Source of the DNA: Leptolyngbya sp. SIO4C5
GTDB taxonomy: Bacteria; Cyanobacteriota; Cyanobacteriia; Phormidesmidales; Phormidesmidaceae
Assembly (NCBI GenBank): GCA_010671965.1
Contig: JAAHIC010000084.1
Location: 1-10,782 of the forward strand
Direction: 5' to 3'
Length of the DNA: 10,782 bases
The first letter of the stretch is position 1. Each line of letters opens with the position of its first letter. A program made the position numbers and the translations under genes. Below are positions 1-6,886 of the stretch, piece after piece. The notes under the pieces were generated by a model. The model was not told where the DNA came from. It saw nothing but the letters and a program-made list of their open reading frames with translations, and made no database searches.

Positions 1-1790
1 ATTGCCTTAGTTGTATCGAAGATGGCTAATTCATAGTTCTCTTGATCAATGTGGATAAAGCTGCGGTTGCTGTAGGCTTCGGCTAGCCGACCATCTAGCT
101 CAATTGCGTAGTTGTAAGCTTGTAAAGCTTTATCTTTTTGACCCGTGAGGTAATAGCGAATACCAATTTCCACAAATAGCTGAGGCTTTTTAGGATTTAA
201 GTCCAAATAGGTTCTCAGCTTTTCAATTTCGGCTTCAATGGCTTCAACGTCTTCTGCACTTTCTAAAGCTACGTCATTGTCGCCTAGCAAATCATGCACA
301 TTAGTCAGCAGGCTGCCGCCAATGCTGTACTGAGATCCCAAGGTACTAAGAATAGATTGCTTGCCGCTGCTAGCCTGCTCGCTAGCGATATCGGCGATCG
401 CGGCGTAGAATTCCTGAATGTAGGCATAGTTTGGATAGTTAGAATAATCGCTTAGCCGCTGGACTTCATCAGCCGTCATCACCCCTAAAGAAGCGGCTAA
501 ACGTTCTCGGTGATTAGCTTGAGCGTCTTCACGAGGAGAGTTTTCTGCAGCGCCATTGAGCTGTCTGCTAGGGGCCGGATTGGGCAGGCGGGTGAGTGCG
601 GTTTGCAACTCGTGAAAGGTAATAATCTGATTCTCGGTGAACCGATCAACCTTTGACCCTACTTTCATATGCAGAATCGCCTGATCGATCCAGTTAATGA
701 TTTGCTGAGTATCGAACTGGGTGGTCAGCAGCAGCTTGCACATATCCGCTGTTGCCAAGCTCTGGACATTATCGATGCCCAGTTCTGCGAGGCGGGCTTC
801 ATGCCAGGTGTTAATGCCGATAATCTTTCTCAGCGATCGCTCGTTGTAGCGATCGAGCGGGTCACTTAAGGCGCGGCTGACAATAAAGTTGAGCCAGCGC
901 ACGCCGCGACTGGGAAAGATACCGATGATAAAAGCTAAAACCTGCCAGGGCACTAGCTGAACTTCATCTACGCGGCCATCTGCTTCGCCTGCCTCGGCGA
1001 CGGGACCTCCCTCTGCGGCAGAATCGGCAGATAAGGAACTAAACTCACTGAAATTTTCAATAATTGAAGCCGCGCTAAATGTGACAACAACCGCCAGCAG
1101 CGTTCGCAGAATAATAGAGCTGTAAACCTGGGGCTGTAAGTCAAACGTGTTGTAGCGGCGTACAACGAGCTGAATGCCAAAAAAGTAAGCCCCTAGAAAG
1201 CCATAGAAAGTGATTTTGACAACGGCTGCCTCAATAAATGAGAATGCCCGACTGTCAGTGCTGACTGCATAGTAAGCGCCAAAAATGAGCGTAGAGAGTG
1301 CCGTCAGCAGAATAATATAGACAACAAACTGCAGCGGGCTATAAACCGTTTGATATAGCTCGTTGATTTCGCTAATTTTTTCGTCTGTCACTAATCCCAG
1401 CAGCCGCAGATCATCTTTTAGCCGCTCTCGCTGCACCCGCGAACGATAGAACAGGTAAGCAATGTAAGAAGCTGGGAAAATACCTGTCAATGCCCCAATC
1501 ACCAGGGTAAAAATAATCGCTTCGCTTTTATTGAGCGTGACCAGGAAGCTAATACTAATGATGATGGCGAGAATAGCCAGCGTCACCAGAACAGCTAGTC
1601 GATGCTGAGAGTTGAGCCGTTTGATATTTTTTTGCAGCTTCTCATGCTCTCTGTCAAGAAACTGCAAATGCGCCAATACCTTCTGACTCGCCTGTTCAGG
1701 CTTTTCTCGCATCAACCGGGCCAGATCCTGTGGAGCAGGTAGCTCAGCGCCGTCAAAGAGTTCTGAGGGTTTGCGGCGTCTAAATTTCAT
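1..1790 (-). CDS. Multi-pass membrane protein with C-terminal TPR repeats (3' end outside window)
   Basis: I translated this frame by hand: it stays open for 596 codons from the ATG at 1790 to the window edge, and an in-frame TAA two codons upstream fixes the ATG as the first possible start. The N-terminus is charged (many Lys/Arg/Glu, about residues 1-64). Hydrophobic segments follow at about 65-86, 90-115, 153-177, 186-211, 224-245 and, more weakly, 281-305. Residues 252-275 form an acidic, Gly/Ala-rich linker. Residues 326-372 (WHEARLAELGIDNVQSLAT and following) resemble a helix-hairpin-helix or SAM-like helical fold. Residues 536-596 read as one full TPR and part of a second (pattern YYLTGQKDKALQAYNYAIEL, then AEAYSNRSFIHIDQENYELA). 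TPRs usually bind proteins, so an inner-membrane or thylakoid scaffold is an inference; I do not recognise a named family and assign no function. No strong Shine-Dalgarno precedes the ATG. Confidence 0.85.
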   Translation of the reverse strand, partial: MKFRRRKPSELFDGAELPAPQDLARLMREKPEQASQKVLAHLQFLDREHEKLQKNIKRLNSQHRLAVLVTLAILAIIISISFLVTLNKSEAIIFTLVIGALTGIFPASYIAYLFYRSRVQRERLKDDLRLLGLVTDEKISEINELYQTVYSPLQFVVYIILLTALSTLIFGAYYAVSTDSRAFSFIEAAVVKITFYGFLGAYFFGIQLVVRRYNTFDLQPQVYSSIILRTLLAVVVTFSAASIIENFSEFSSLSADSAAEGGPVAEAGEADGRVDEVQLVPWQVLAFIIGIFPSRGVRWLNFIVSRALSDPLDRYNERSLRKIIGINTWHEARLAELGIDNVQSLATADMCKLLLTTQFDTQQIINWIDQAILHMKVGSKVDRFTENQIITFHELQTALTRLPNPAPSRQLNGAAENSPREDAQANHRERLAASLGVMTADEVQRLSDYSNYPNYAYIQEFYAAIADIASEQASSGKQSILSTLGSQYSIGGSLLTNVHDLLGDNDVALESAEDVEAIEAEIEKLRTYLDLNPKKPQLFVEIGIRYYLTGQKDKALQAYNYAIELDGRLAEAYSNRSFIHIDQENYELAIFDTTKA

Positions 1791-1880
1791 GCTTTAGATA
1801 GGTGACGAGACAGTTTCACCTGTATCGTAAGCGACTGTTCCACAGGGAAGACGGGATTGTAACCCTTGTTATTGCTGCGT

Positions 1881-2882
1881 TTAGCCGTAGTATTCCTGGT
1901 ACCAGCGAACAAAGCGCTGAATGCCATCCTGCAGCGGCGTATCCGGTCGAAACCCGACATCGGCCATTAGATCATCCACATCGGCATAGGTAGCGGGCAC
2001 ATCCCCCGGCTGCATGGGGCGGAAAATCTTTTCGGCAGGCTTGCCCATCGCCGCTTCAATCACCTCAATGAAGCGCATCAGCTCTACCGGATTGTGGTTG
2101 CCAATGTTGTAGATTTTGTAGGGAGCTTGAGTGTTGAGGCCAGCGGCGATCGCCTCTTCTGGTGTCGGCGGTTGAGGTGGCTGGCGCATTACCCGCACTA
2201 CTCCTTCCACTACATCGTCAATGTAGGTGAAGTCTCGCTTCATTTTGCCGTGGTTGTAGACCTCAATTGGCTGGTCATTGGCGATCGCCTGCACGAACTT
2301 GAAATAGGCCATGTCAGGGCGTCCCCAGGGGCCATAGACCGTAAAAAAGCGCAGTCCCGTCATTGGTAGGCTATACAAATGGCTGTAGGCGTGGGCCATC
2401 AGCTCATTAGCTTTTTTAGTGGCGGCGTAGAGTGATACCGGGCGATCGACGTTGTCAGTGACGGCAAAGGGTACCTGACGGTTAGCCCCGTAGACCGAGC
2501 TAGAAGAGGCAAAAACTAAGTGGTTGACCTCCGTGTGGCGACAGCCTTCCAGCAGGTTGATGAAGCCGCTGAGATTACTGTCGGAGTAGGCATAAGGATT
2601 TTTGATGGAGTAGCGCACCCCCGCCTGAGCCGCCAGGTGAACCACGGCGTCAAACTGATGCTGCTGAAACAGCTCTATCATGCCCTGGCGATCGGCTAGA
2701 TCGAGCTGCTGAAATGTAAAGCCAGTATGGGGTAGAAGCTGAGCTAGCCGATCTTTTTTCAACTGCACATCATAGTAATCATTGAGATTGTCAATGCCAT
2801 AGACAGTTTCGCCTTCGGCTAGCAATCGCTGGGTCAAGAAAAAGCCCACAAAGCCCGCTGCCCCAGTCACCAAAACGTTCAT
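1881..2882 (-). CDS. NAD-dependent epimerase, probable UDP-glucuronate 4-epimerase
   Basis: This 333-residue protein is a full-length extended short-chain dehydrogenase/reductase. The Rossmann motif GAAGFVG is at residues 7-13, and Asp31 ends the second strand in the NAD-binding position. The SSSSVYG segment (126-132) supplies the catalytic Ser, and YAATK (152-156) supplies the Tyr and Lys. The segment DNLNDYYDVQLK (31-42) and GPWGRPDMAYFKF (184-196) are typical of the CapI/LspL-type UDP-glucuronate 4-epimerases, which interconvert UDP-glucuronate and UDP-galacturonate in the cytoplasm for polysaccharide or lipopolysaccharide synthesis. Specificity is inferred from these motifs; a related UDP-sugar epimerase is the alternative. 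The ATG start is preceded on the coding strand by AGTAGG about six bases away. No other sugar-nucleotide gene is adjacent. The upstream spacer holds two dyads, listed separately. Confidence 0.88.
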   Translation of the reverse strand: MNVLVTGAAGFVGFFLTQRLLAEGETVYGIDNLNDYYDVQLKKDRLAQLLPHTGFTFQQLDLADRQGMIELFQQHQFDAVVHLAAQAGVRYSIKNPYAYSDSNLSGFINLLEGCRHTEVNHLVFASSSSVYGANRQVPFAVTDNVDRPVSLYAATKKANELMAHAYSHLYSLPMTGLRFFTVYGPWGRPDMAYFKFVQAIANDQPIEVYNHGKMKRDFTYIDDVVEGVVRVMRQPPQPPTPEEAIAAGLNTQAPYKIYNIGNHNPVELMRFIEVIEAAMGKPAEKIFRPMQPGDVPATYADVDDLMADVGFRPDTPLQDGIQRFVRWYQEYYG

Positions 2883-2915
2883 CGCGTACCTACTCTTGAC
2901 CTGAATGCTGGCCTG

Positions 2916-2950
2916 TGTAAGGGTTACAGCTAGCAGGGCGGCCTGCTAGC
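2916..2950. promoter_or_regulatory. Two abutting dyads upstream of the epimerase
   Basis: TGTAA-GGG-TTACA (2916-2928) is followed immediately by a perfect 9-bp stem, GCTAGCAGG-GCGG-CCTGCTAGC (2929-2950). They lie 34 bases before the epimerase start. No T-run follows the stem on either strand, so a classical intrinsic terminator is not clear. It could end the upstream minus-strand transcript, shape the epimerase 5' leader, or bind a regulator. Confidence 0.5.
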
Positions 2951-3031
2951 GTTAATAGCTTTCACTATAGCCACTGCGATCGCGGGACTCCTAGTGATTT
3001 CCCGTAAGTTAATCGTTTTTTGACAGTGGCT

Positions 3032-3165
3032 TTACAGCTTGGGCGTAGATGAATTGGCTTTAGCCGGATTCAGCCGGATTTTGCGCGTGAACTGCTCGGT
3101 GGTTGCTAGTTGGCTAGTAGCTAATTGAGTTGAATAGCGCCGCTTTAGAGCACATAGCTGACACA
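3032..3165 (-). CDS. Candidate 44-residue small protein with CxxC near the N-terminus
   Basis: A short ORF starts 11 bases after the methyltransferase stop. It begins MCQLCALKRR, giving a CxxC pair at residues 2-5 followed by a basic patch, and the rest is Thr/Ser/Lys-rich with an imperfect internal duplication QLATS/QLATT. The main support is the ribosome binding site: AGGAGAG sits seven to eight bases before the ATG and overlaps the end of the methyltransferase, the best Shine-Dalgarno in this part of the window. An extension of the same frame upstream to 3238 would lie inside the methyltransferase and is unlikely. Co-transcription or translational coupling with the methyltransferase is inferred. 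I do not recognise a family. The composition is not strongly protein-like after residue 10, so it may be non-coding. Confidence 0.4.
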
Positions 3166-3179
3166 TGTGTTCTCTCCTA
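3166..3179 (-). promoter_or_regulatory. Strong Shine-Dalgarno for the 44-residue ORF
   Basis: On the minus strand the methyltransferase stop TAG runs straight into AGGAGAGAACAC and then ATG (3165-3163). This near-consensus site would be wasted if no gene followed, so it is the chief argument for translation of the small ORF. Confidence 0.5.
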
Positions 3180-4247
3180 ACCTTTGCGCACGATGTAGTA
3201 GCTGTTTTGAAAATCGTGAGCCAGGTGCTTGATTTCAACGCTGCTAAATCCGGCTGCTTCCAGCATTTCCAGGGCTTTTTCTTCGCCCCACATGGTCCCC
3301 AGTCCCATACCGCCAGCGGCCAGCGAAACGGTCATGCAGTGCATACAGGAAACGGTGTAGAGCAGTGGCCCCACAGGATGATCGAGGTTGTTCTCTAACC
3401 GGCTAGAGGCAGTAATATCCTGCATTAGATAAACGCCATCTGGACGGAGAGCCTGCTGAATATTGCGCAGAACGATATCAGGATAAGCCTGATCGTGAAT
3501 GGCATCGAAGGTCGTAATCAGGTCATACTGCTCAGTGGCCTGAAACTGGGCCGCATCGGCCACCTGAAAGACAATGTTGCTTAACCCTTGACTAGCGCTT
3601 TCGGCTTGAGCCGTGGCGATCGCCTCCGCTGAGATATCAATACCGCGAAACTGGCTATTAGGGTAAAGCTTAGCGAGCTTATTAAGGGCGCGGCCGCTGC
3701 CGCAGCCGACATCGAGCACTTCAATGCCTCGCTCTAGGGCCTCTGATAGATGAGGAATGAGGGGCAAAATGTGGTCAGTCAGCGCTGCCACCACGGTTTG
3801 GCCGCTGTCTTCAGCCATGACGGGGTGAAAGCGCTTGAACTCGGCATAGGGAACGCCGCCGCCGTGATGGAAGCAGTCAATAATTTTGTCTTCTACCGTG
3901 CCGAGCAGTCCAATGTATTGGGCAAAGGCGGCAATGTTGTCTGGGCTGGCGGCGCGGGTCATGACAGCCGCGTGTTCGGGGGGTAAAAAGTAGGTTTGGG
4001 TGTCGGCCTCGTAGCGAATAAACTGACCGACGACCATTGCCCCTAGCCATTCCCGCACATAGCGCTCGTTGAGGCCAGCAGCCTGGGCAATCTGTTCGCT
4101 GGTGGAGGGCGGCAGCGTTGCCATTGTGTCAAACAGGCCAGTGCGGTGGCCAACAGACGTCATCAGCGCGATCGCGCCGTGGTTAATAGTATCCAGCAGC
4201 CGTTCGGCAAACTGGTCAGTGGTTTGCGTATCGAGTTGAGTCGTCAT
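3177..4247 (-). CDS. SAM-dependent methyltransferase with N-terminal winged helix (Rv2258c-like)
   Basis: The protein has 356 residues in two parts. Residues 1-100 look like a winged-helix or dimerisation domain (HGAIALMTSVGHRTGLFD at 23-40, then SEQIAQAAGLNERYVREWLG at 50-69). Residues 150-356 are a class I methyltransferase: motif I VLDVGCGSG at 177-185, an acidic strand-2 end GIDIS at 202-206, AD at 230-231 for the adenine pocket, and YDLITTFDAIHD at 241-252. The C-terminal half has SCMHCMTVSLA (300-310) and GTMWGEEKA (317-325), as in the Rv2258c-type family. It is probably cytosolic and methylates a small molecule; the substrate is unknown, and databases sometimes label this family a regulator because of its winged helix. 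The coding-strand GAGG eight bases before the ATG supports the start. The frameshifted secreted gene ends 51 bases upstream and the 44-residue ORF follows. Confidence 0.85.
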   Translation of the reverse strand: MTTQLDTQTTDQFAERLLDTINHGAIALMTSVGHRTGLFDTMATLPPSTSEQIAQAAGLNERYVREWLGAMVVGQFIRYEADTQTYFLPPEHAAVMTRAASPDNIAAFAQYIGLLGTVEDKIIDCFHHGGGVPYAEFKRFHPVMAEDSGQTVVAALTDHILPLIPHLSEALERGIEVLDVGCGSGRALNKLAKLYPNSQFRGIDISAEAIATAQAESASQGLSNIVFQVADAAQFQATEQYDLITTFDAIHDQAYPDIVLRNIQQALRPDGVYLMQDITASSRLENNLDHPVGPLLYTVSCMHCMTVSLAAGGMGLGTMWGEEKALEMLEAAGFSSVEIKHLAHDFQNSYYIVRKG

Positions 4248-4298
4248 GATATTGACCTCAAGTGACGTGTATTTTAGGGGCGTATCTTTGCAGTGGGA

Positions 4299-4573
4299 TT
4301 AGCGTTGAGCCGCTTCTCGGCCCGGTTGTGCAGTCGGTGTAGGGACAGGGCGGCGTTGAGTCGGCGTAGCGGGAGCCTTATCGCTGCAGAGATCAGCTAA
4401 ATCGATGGTTTGGCCCTATTTTGTTGCAGATCGCAGAGGAGAGACGGTGCTGCAGTTTGGGCCAGGGTTGGCGGTGCGTATACCCAAATACTAGCGGCGA
4501 TCGCCCCTGCCGAAAGCCAACGACGGACAGGAACCGAGCGTAAGAACAGAAGCTGGGTGGAATGGCATTTCAT
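4299..4573 (-). pseudogene. Small secreted protein gene, interrupted by an apparent -1 base frameshift
   Basis: The first part starts at the ATG at 4573 (a GTG lies two codons earlier at 4579) and encodes a signal peptide: basic LRSVPVRRW, hydrophobic LSAGAIAASIWVYA, then PTLAQTA with a likely cleavage after Ala. It stops at 4397. Just before that stop, one other frame continues for about 35 residues as QTIDLADLCSDKAPATPTQ, then a Pro/Arg-rich tail ending at a TAA at 4299. Restoring one base in the GGG/GCC run near 4412-4416 would join the halves as NRGQTIDLADLC. Short cyanobacterial secreted proteins often carry a (G)xTI(D/N)LxxLC stretch, which argues that the two frames were one gene of about 91 residues. 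The span 275 bases is one short of a multiple of three, as expected. A sequencing error in the homopolymer is the main alternative. The role is unknown; it would be periplasmic or lumenal. Confidence 0.6.
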
Positions 4574-4590
4574 GATCACTCTTACCTGTG

Positions 4591-4618
4591 GGTATAAAAC
4601 GGTCTCTGACTGTGGTAA
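4591..4618 (-). promoter_or_regulatory. Possible promoter for the small secreted gene
   Basis: On the minus strand TTACCA (4618-4613) and TTATAC/TATACC (4597-4591) lie 15-16 bases apart and resemble -35 and -10 boxes. Transcription would begin about 10 bases before the ATG at 4573. The match is moderate and the spacing slightly short. Confidence 0.25.
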
Positions 4619-4744
4619 GTCTCAACCTAGAGCGCGATCGGGAACAAGCCGTGAACGGTTCGGCCTGAAATCTATGACCAACGCAAAAAACATGGCGTGA
4701 CCTGCCCTGCTAGGCATCCCCGTCTTTGCCAGAAATCAAAAACT

Positions 4745-4798
4745 TCTGTAAAAGTTCGTCACAAAGTCGATAAATTGGGCAACGTCGGGTGATACGAT
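4745..4798 (+). promoter_or_regulatory. psaD promoter region with HLR1-like element
   Basis: The 257 bases between the divergent genes (4574-4830) hold no gene. TCTGTAAA-AG-TTCGTCAC (4745-4762) resembles the reverse complement of HLR1, the RpaB site made of two TTACA-type half-sites: the first half matches well and the second is degenerate. A plausible -10 box TACGAT is at 4793-4798, which would put the element about 43-60 bases upstream of transcription start. HLR1 at about this distance is known to help activate photosystem I genes in low light. I saw no clear -35 box. Binding is inferred. Confidence 0.4.
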
Positions 4799-4830
4799 TC
4801 CGAACAAAAGTGTTGAGAGATAGGATTCAA

Positions 4831-5259
4831 ATGGCAGAAGAACTGACTGGAAAAACTCCTATATTCGGCGGTAGCACTGGCGGCCTTTTAACCAAAGCCG
4901 AGGTCGAAGAAAAATACGCAATTACCTGGACTAGCCCCAAAGAGCAGGTTTTTGAAATGCCGACAGGCGGGGCCGCTATCATGAACGAAGGTGAGAACCT
5001 GCTGTACCTGTCTCGCAAAGAGCAATGTCTAGCCCTGGGTGCCCAGCTTCGCACTAAGTTTAAGCCTCGGATGGACGACTATAAGATTTATCGGATTTAT
5101 CCCAGCGGCGAAACTCAATATCTCCACCCGGCTGACGGCGTTTTCCCAGAGAAGGTTAACGAAGGTCGGGGTTACAGCGGCACCAAAGATCGCAAGATTG
5201 GCGATAATCCCAATCCGGCTACCATCAAGTTTAGTGGCAACGATCCTTACGAAGTTTAG
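4831..5259 (+). CDS. psaD: Photosystem I reaction center subunit II (PsaD)
   Basis: PsaD is the stromal-face extrinsic subunit of photosystem I that docks ferredoxin (and flavodoxin) and holds PsaC and PsaE in place. The 142-residue product matches cyanobacterial PsaD, normally about 140 residues, nearly throughout: FGGSTGGLL (12-20), [10 protein letters not shown] (26-35), [20 protein letters not shown] (38-57), RKEQCLALG (62-70), LRTKFKP (73-79), [20 protein letters not shown] (87-106) and the C-terminal IKFSG..PYEV. Lys108 in [10 protein letters not shown] appears to be the residue cross-linked to ferredoxin in Synechocystis (Lys106 there), by alignment from memory. The frame is open to 4789, but family conservation starts at the ATG at 4831, and TAGGA five bases before it is a good ribosome binding site. 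trpE follows after 91 bases. Confidence 0.98.
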   Translation: MAEELTGKTPIFGGSTGGLLTKAEVEEKYAITWTSPKEQVFEMPTGGAAIMNEGENLLYLSRKEQCLALGAQLRTKFKPRMDDYKIYRIYPSGETQYLHPADGVFPEKVNEGRGYSGTKDRKIGDNPNPATIKFSGNDPYEV

Positions 5260-5301
5260 TTCTACAGCTAGGCTGACCTGACTTATCCTTAAGTCATCCC
5301 T

Positions 5302-5326
5302 CAGGGCGCGGCAATGCCGTGCCCTG
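5302..5326 (+). terminator. GC-rich hairpin between psaD and trpE, possible terminator or attenuator
   Basis: CAGGGCGCGGC pairs with the downstream GCCGTGCCCTG (one G-U wobble) across a tiny loop, a very stable stem. CACTTTT follows five bases later, so the T-run is displaced and short. It ends 24 bases before the trpE ATG. It could stop most psaD transcripts, or stabilise the 3' end of psaD mRNA while letting some read through. Confidence 0.45.
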
Positions 5327-5350
5327 ATTGCACTTTTAGGCGTAATTGGT

Positions 5351-6883
5351 ATGATTTTCCCCAATCTGAATCAGTTTTCTCGACTGGCCCAGCAAGGAAA
5401 CTTTATTCCGGTGTACCAAGAGTGGGCTGCCGATCTCGATACGCCGGTTTCAGCCTGGTACAAGGTTTGTGCCGGTCAGCCCTACAGCTTTTTGCTGGAG
5501 TCGGTCGAAGGGGGCGAAAATCTAGGCCGCTATAGCTTTTTAGGCTGCGACCCGCTGTGGATTTTAGAAAGCCGAGGCGATCGCACCACTCAGACCCACC
5601 GAGACGGCACCGTTAAAAAGCTTGAGGGGAATCCGTTCCAAAGCCTGCAGCAGTGCTTATCACCTTACCAGCCGGTGAAGCTGCCCCAGCTTCCGCCCGG
5701 CATTGGTGGCCTGTTTGGCTTTTGGGGCTATGAGCTAATTCGCTGGATTGAACCCACCGTTCCAATCTATGAGCTGGCTGCAGATGACTTACCGGACGGC
5801 CTGTGGATGCAGGTAGACAGTCTGCTCATTTTCGATCAGGTGAAGCGGAAAATTTGGGTGGTGGCCTATGCCGACATTCGCCAGAGCGCAGATTTAGTAC
5901 AGGCCTATCAGCAAGCCTGCGATCGCGTCCAGCAGCTTGTCGATAAATTGCAGATGCCCCTAAGCCGCAAAGATGCCCTGCTTTCGTGGGCCGCTCCGGG
6001 CAGCGTTGACGAGCAGCAGGTTGACTACACCAGTAATCGCAGCGCAGAAGAGTTCTGCGCCAGCGTCGAAAAAGCAAAAGATCACATTCGCGCCGGTGAT
6101 ATTTTTCAGGTAGTGATCTCGCAGCGGCTGTCTACCCAGTATCAGGGAGATCCCTTCAGCCTCTATCGCTCTTTGCGGCTGGTGAACCCGTCTCCCTACA
6201 TGGCCTATTTTCATTTCCATGACTGGCAGATTATCGGCTCAAGCCCAGAAGTCATGGTGAAAGCTGATCACAGCGAGACTCCAGACTCTCCTATGGTCGC
6301 CACCGTCAGGCCCATTGCCGGGACGCGGCCGCGCGGCAAAACAGCCCAGGAAGATGCCGCTTTGGCCGAGGATTTATTGCAAGATCCCAAAGAAATTGCC
6401 GAACACGTGATGCTGGTGGATTTGGGACGCAACGATTTGGGCCGGGTTTGCCTCAACGGCAGCGTTACGGTTGATCAGCTCATGGTGATTGAGCGCTATT
6501 CCCACGTGATGCACATTGTTAGCAACGTGGTAGGGCAGCTCTCGCCGGATAAAACCGCTTGGGAATTGCTAAAAGCCTGTTTCCCAGCCGGAACCGTCAG
6601 CGGTGCCCCCAAGATTCGGGCAATGCAGATTATTCACGACCTAGAACCCTGTCGCCGCGGGCCATACTCTGGCGTCTATGGCTACTACGACTTTGAAGGT
6701 CAGCTCAATACGGCAATTACGATTCGGACAATGGTAGTGCGACAGCAGCCAGATGGCAGTTCGCAGGTGAGCGTACAGGCCGGGGCCGGGCTAGTGGCTG
6801 ATTCTGAACCCGAACGTGAGTATCAGGAAACGCTGAATAAAGCCAAGGGGATGCTGGAGGCAATTCGCTGTCTGCAGGTTTAG
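5351..6883 (+). CDS. trpE: Anthranilate synthase component I
   Basis: TrpE converts chorismate to anthranilate, the first committed step to tryptophan, using ammonia from the glutaminase subunit TrpG in a cytosolic complex. At 510 residues it is full length. Visible landmarks are the feedback motif LLES (48-51) with GGENLGRYSFLG (54-65), the chorismate-binding core AGDIFQVVISQR (248-259), NPSPYMAYFHF (279-289), SSPEVMV (297-303), PIAGTRPRG (321-329), HVMLVDLGRNDLG (352-364), SHVMHIVSNV (384-393), FPAGTVSGAPK (411-421) and VQAGAGLVADSEPEREYQET (475-494). The intact LLES motif predicts tryptophan inhibition. No glutaminase domain is fused and no trpG is nearby. PabB and isochorismate synthase are less likely given LLES and the overall match. 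No Trp-rich leader peptide is visible upstream. The phytol kinase-like gene starts three bases after the stop. Confidence 0.96.
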   Translation: MIFPNLNQFSRLAQQGNFIPVYQEWAADLDTPVSAWYKVCAGQPYSFLLESVEGGENLGRYSFLGCDPLWILESRGDRTTQTHRDGTVKKLEGNPFQSLQQCLSPYQPVKLPQLPPGIGGLFGFWGYELIRWIEPTVPIYELAADDLPDGLWMQVDSLLIFDQVKRKIWVVAYADIRQSADLVQAYQQACDRVQQLVDKLQMPLSRKDALLSWAAPGSVDEQQVDYTSNRSAEEFCASVEKAKDHIRAGDIFQVVISQRLSTQYQGDPFSLYRSLRLVNPSPYMAYFHFHDWQIIGSSPEVMVKADHSETPDSPMVATVRPIAGTRPRGKTAQEDAALAEDLLQDPKEIAEHVMLVDLGRNDLGRVCLNGSVTVDQLMVIERYSHVMHIVSNVVGQLSPDKTAWELLKACFPAGTVSGAPKIRAMQIIHDLEPCRRGPYSGVYGYYDFEGQLNTAITIRTMVVRQQPDGSSQVSVQAGAGLVADSEPEREYQETLNKAKGMLEAIRCLQV

Positions 6884-6886
6884 GTC

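Noticed and set aside
1800..1821. Short inverted repeat AGGTGA...TCACCT before the membrane protein gene, considered as a terminator for the epimerase
   Set aside because: Only six pairs with a long loop and no T-run.
1881..2369. Plus-strand frames at 1802-1993 and 2094-2369
   Set aside because: Antisense shadows of the epimerase, without recognisable domains or ribosome binding sites.
4410..4700. 96-codon plus-strand frame across the psaD upstream region
   Set aside because: Low-complexity, Arg-rich composition, antisense to the secreted-protein gene and running into the promoter region; no family resemblance.
4789..4830. Longer PsaD with a 14-residue N-terminal extension
   Set aside because: PsaD homologues begin at the Met at 4831, which has its own ribosome binding site; the extension covers the likely -10 region.
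5314..5535. 73-codon plus-strand frame starting MPCPDCTFRRNW just before and into trpE, considered as a trp leader or coupled peptide
   Set aside because: It has just one Trp codon in the leader part, starts inside the hairpin loop without a ribosome binding site, and otherwise shadows trpE.
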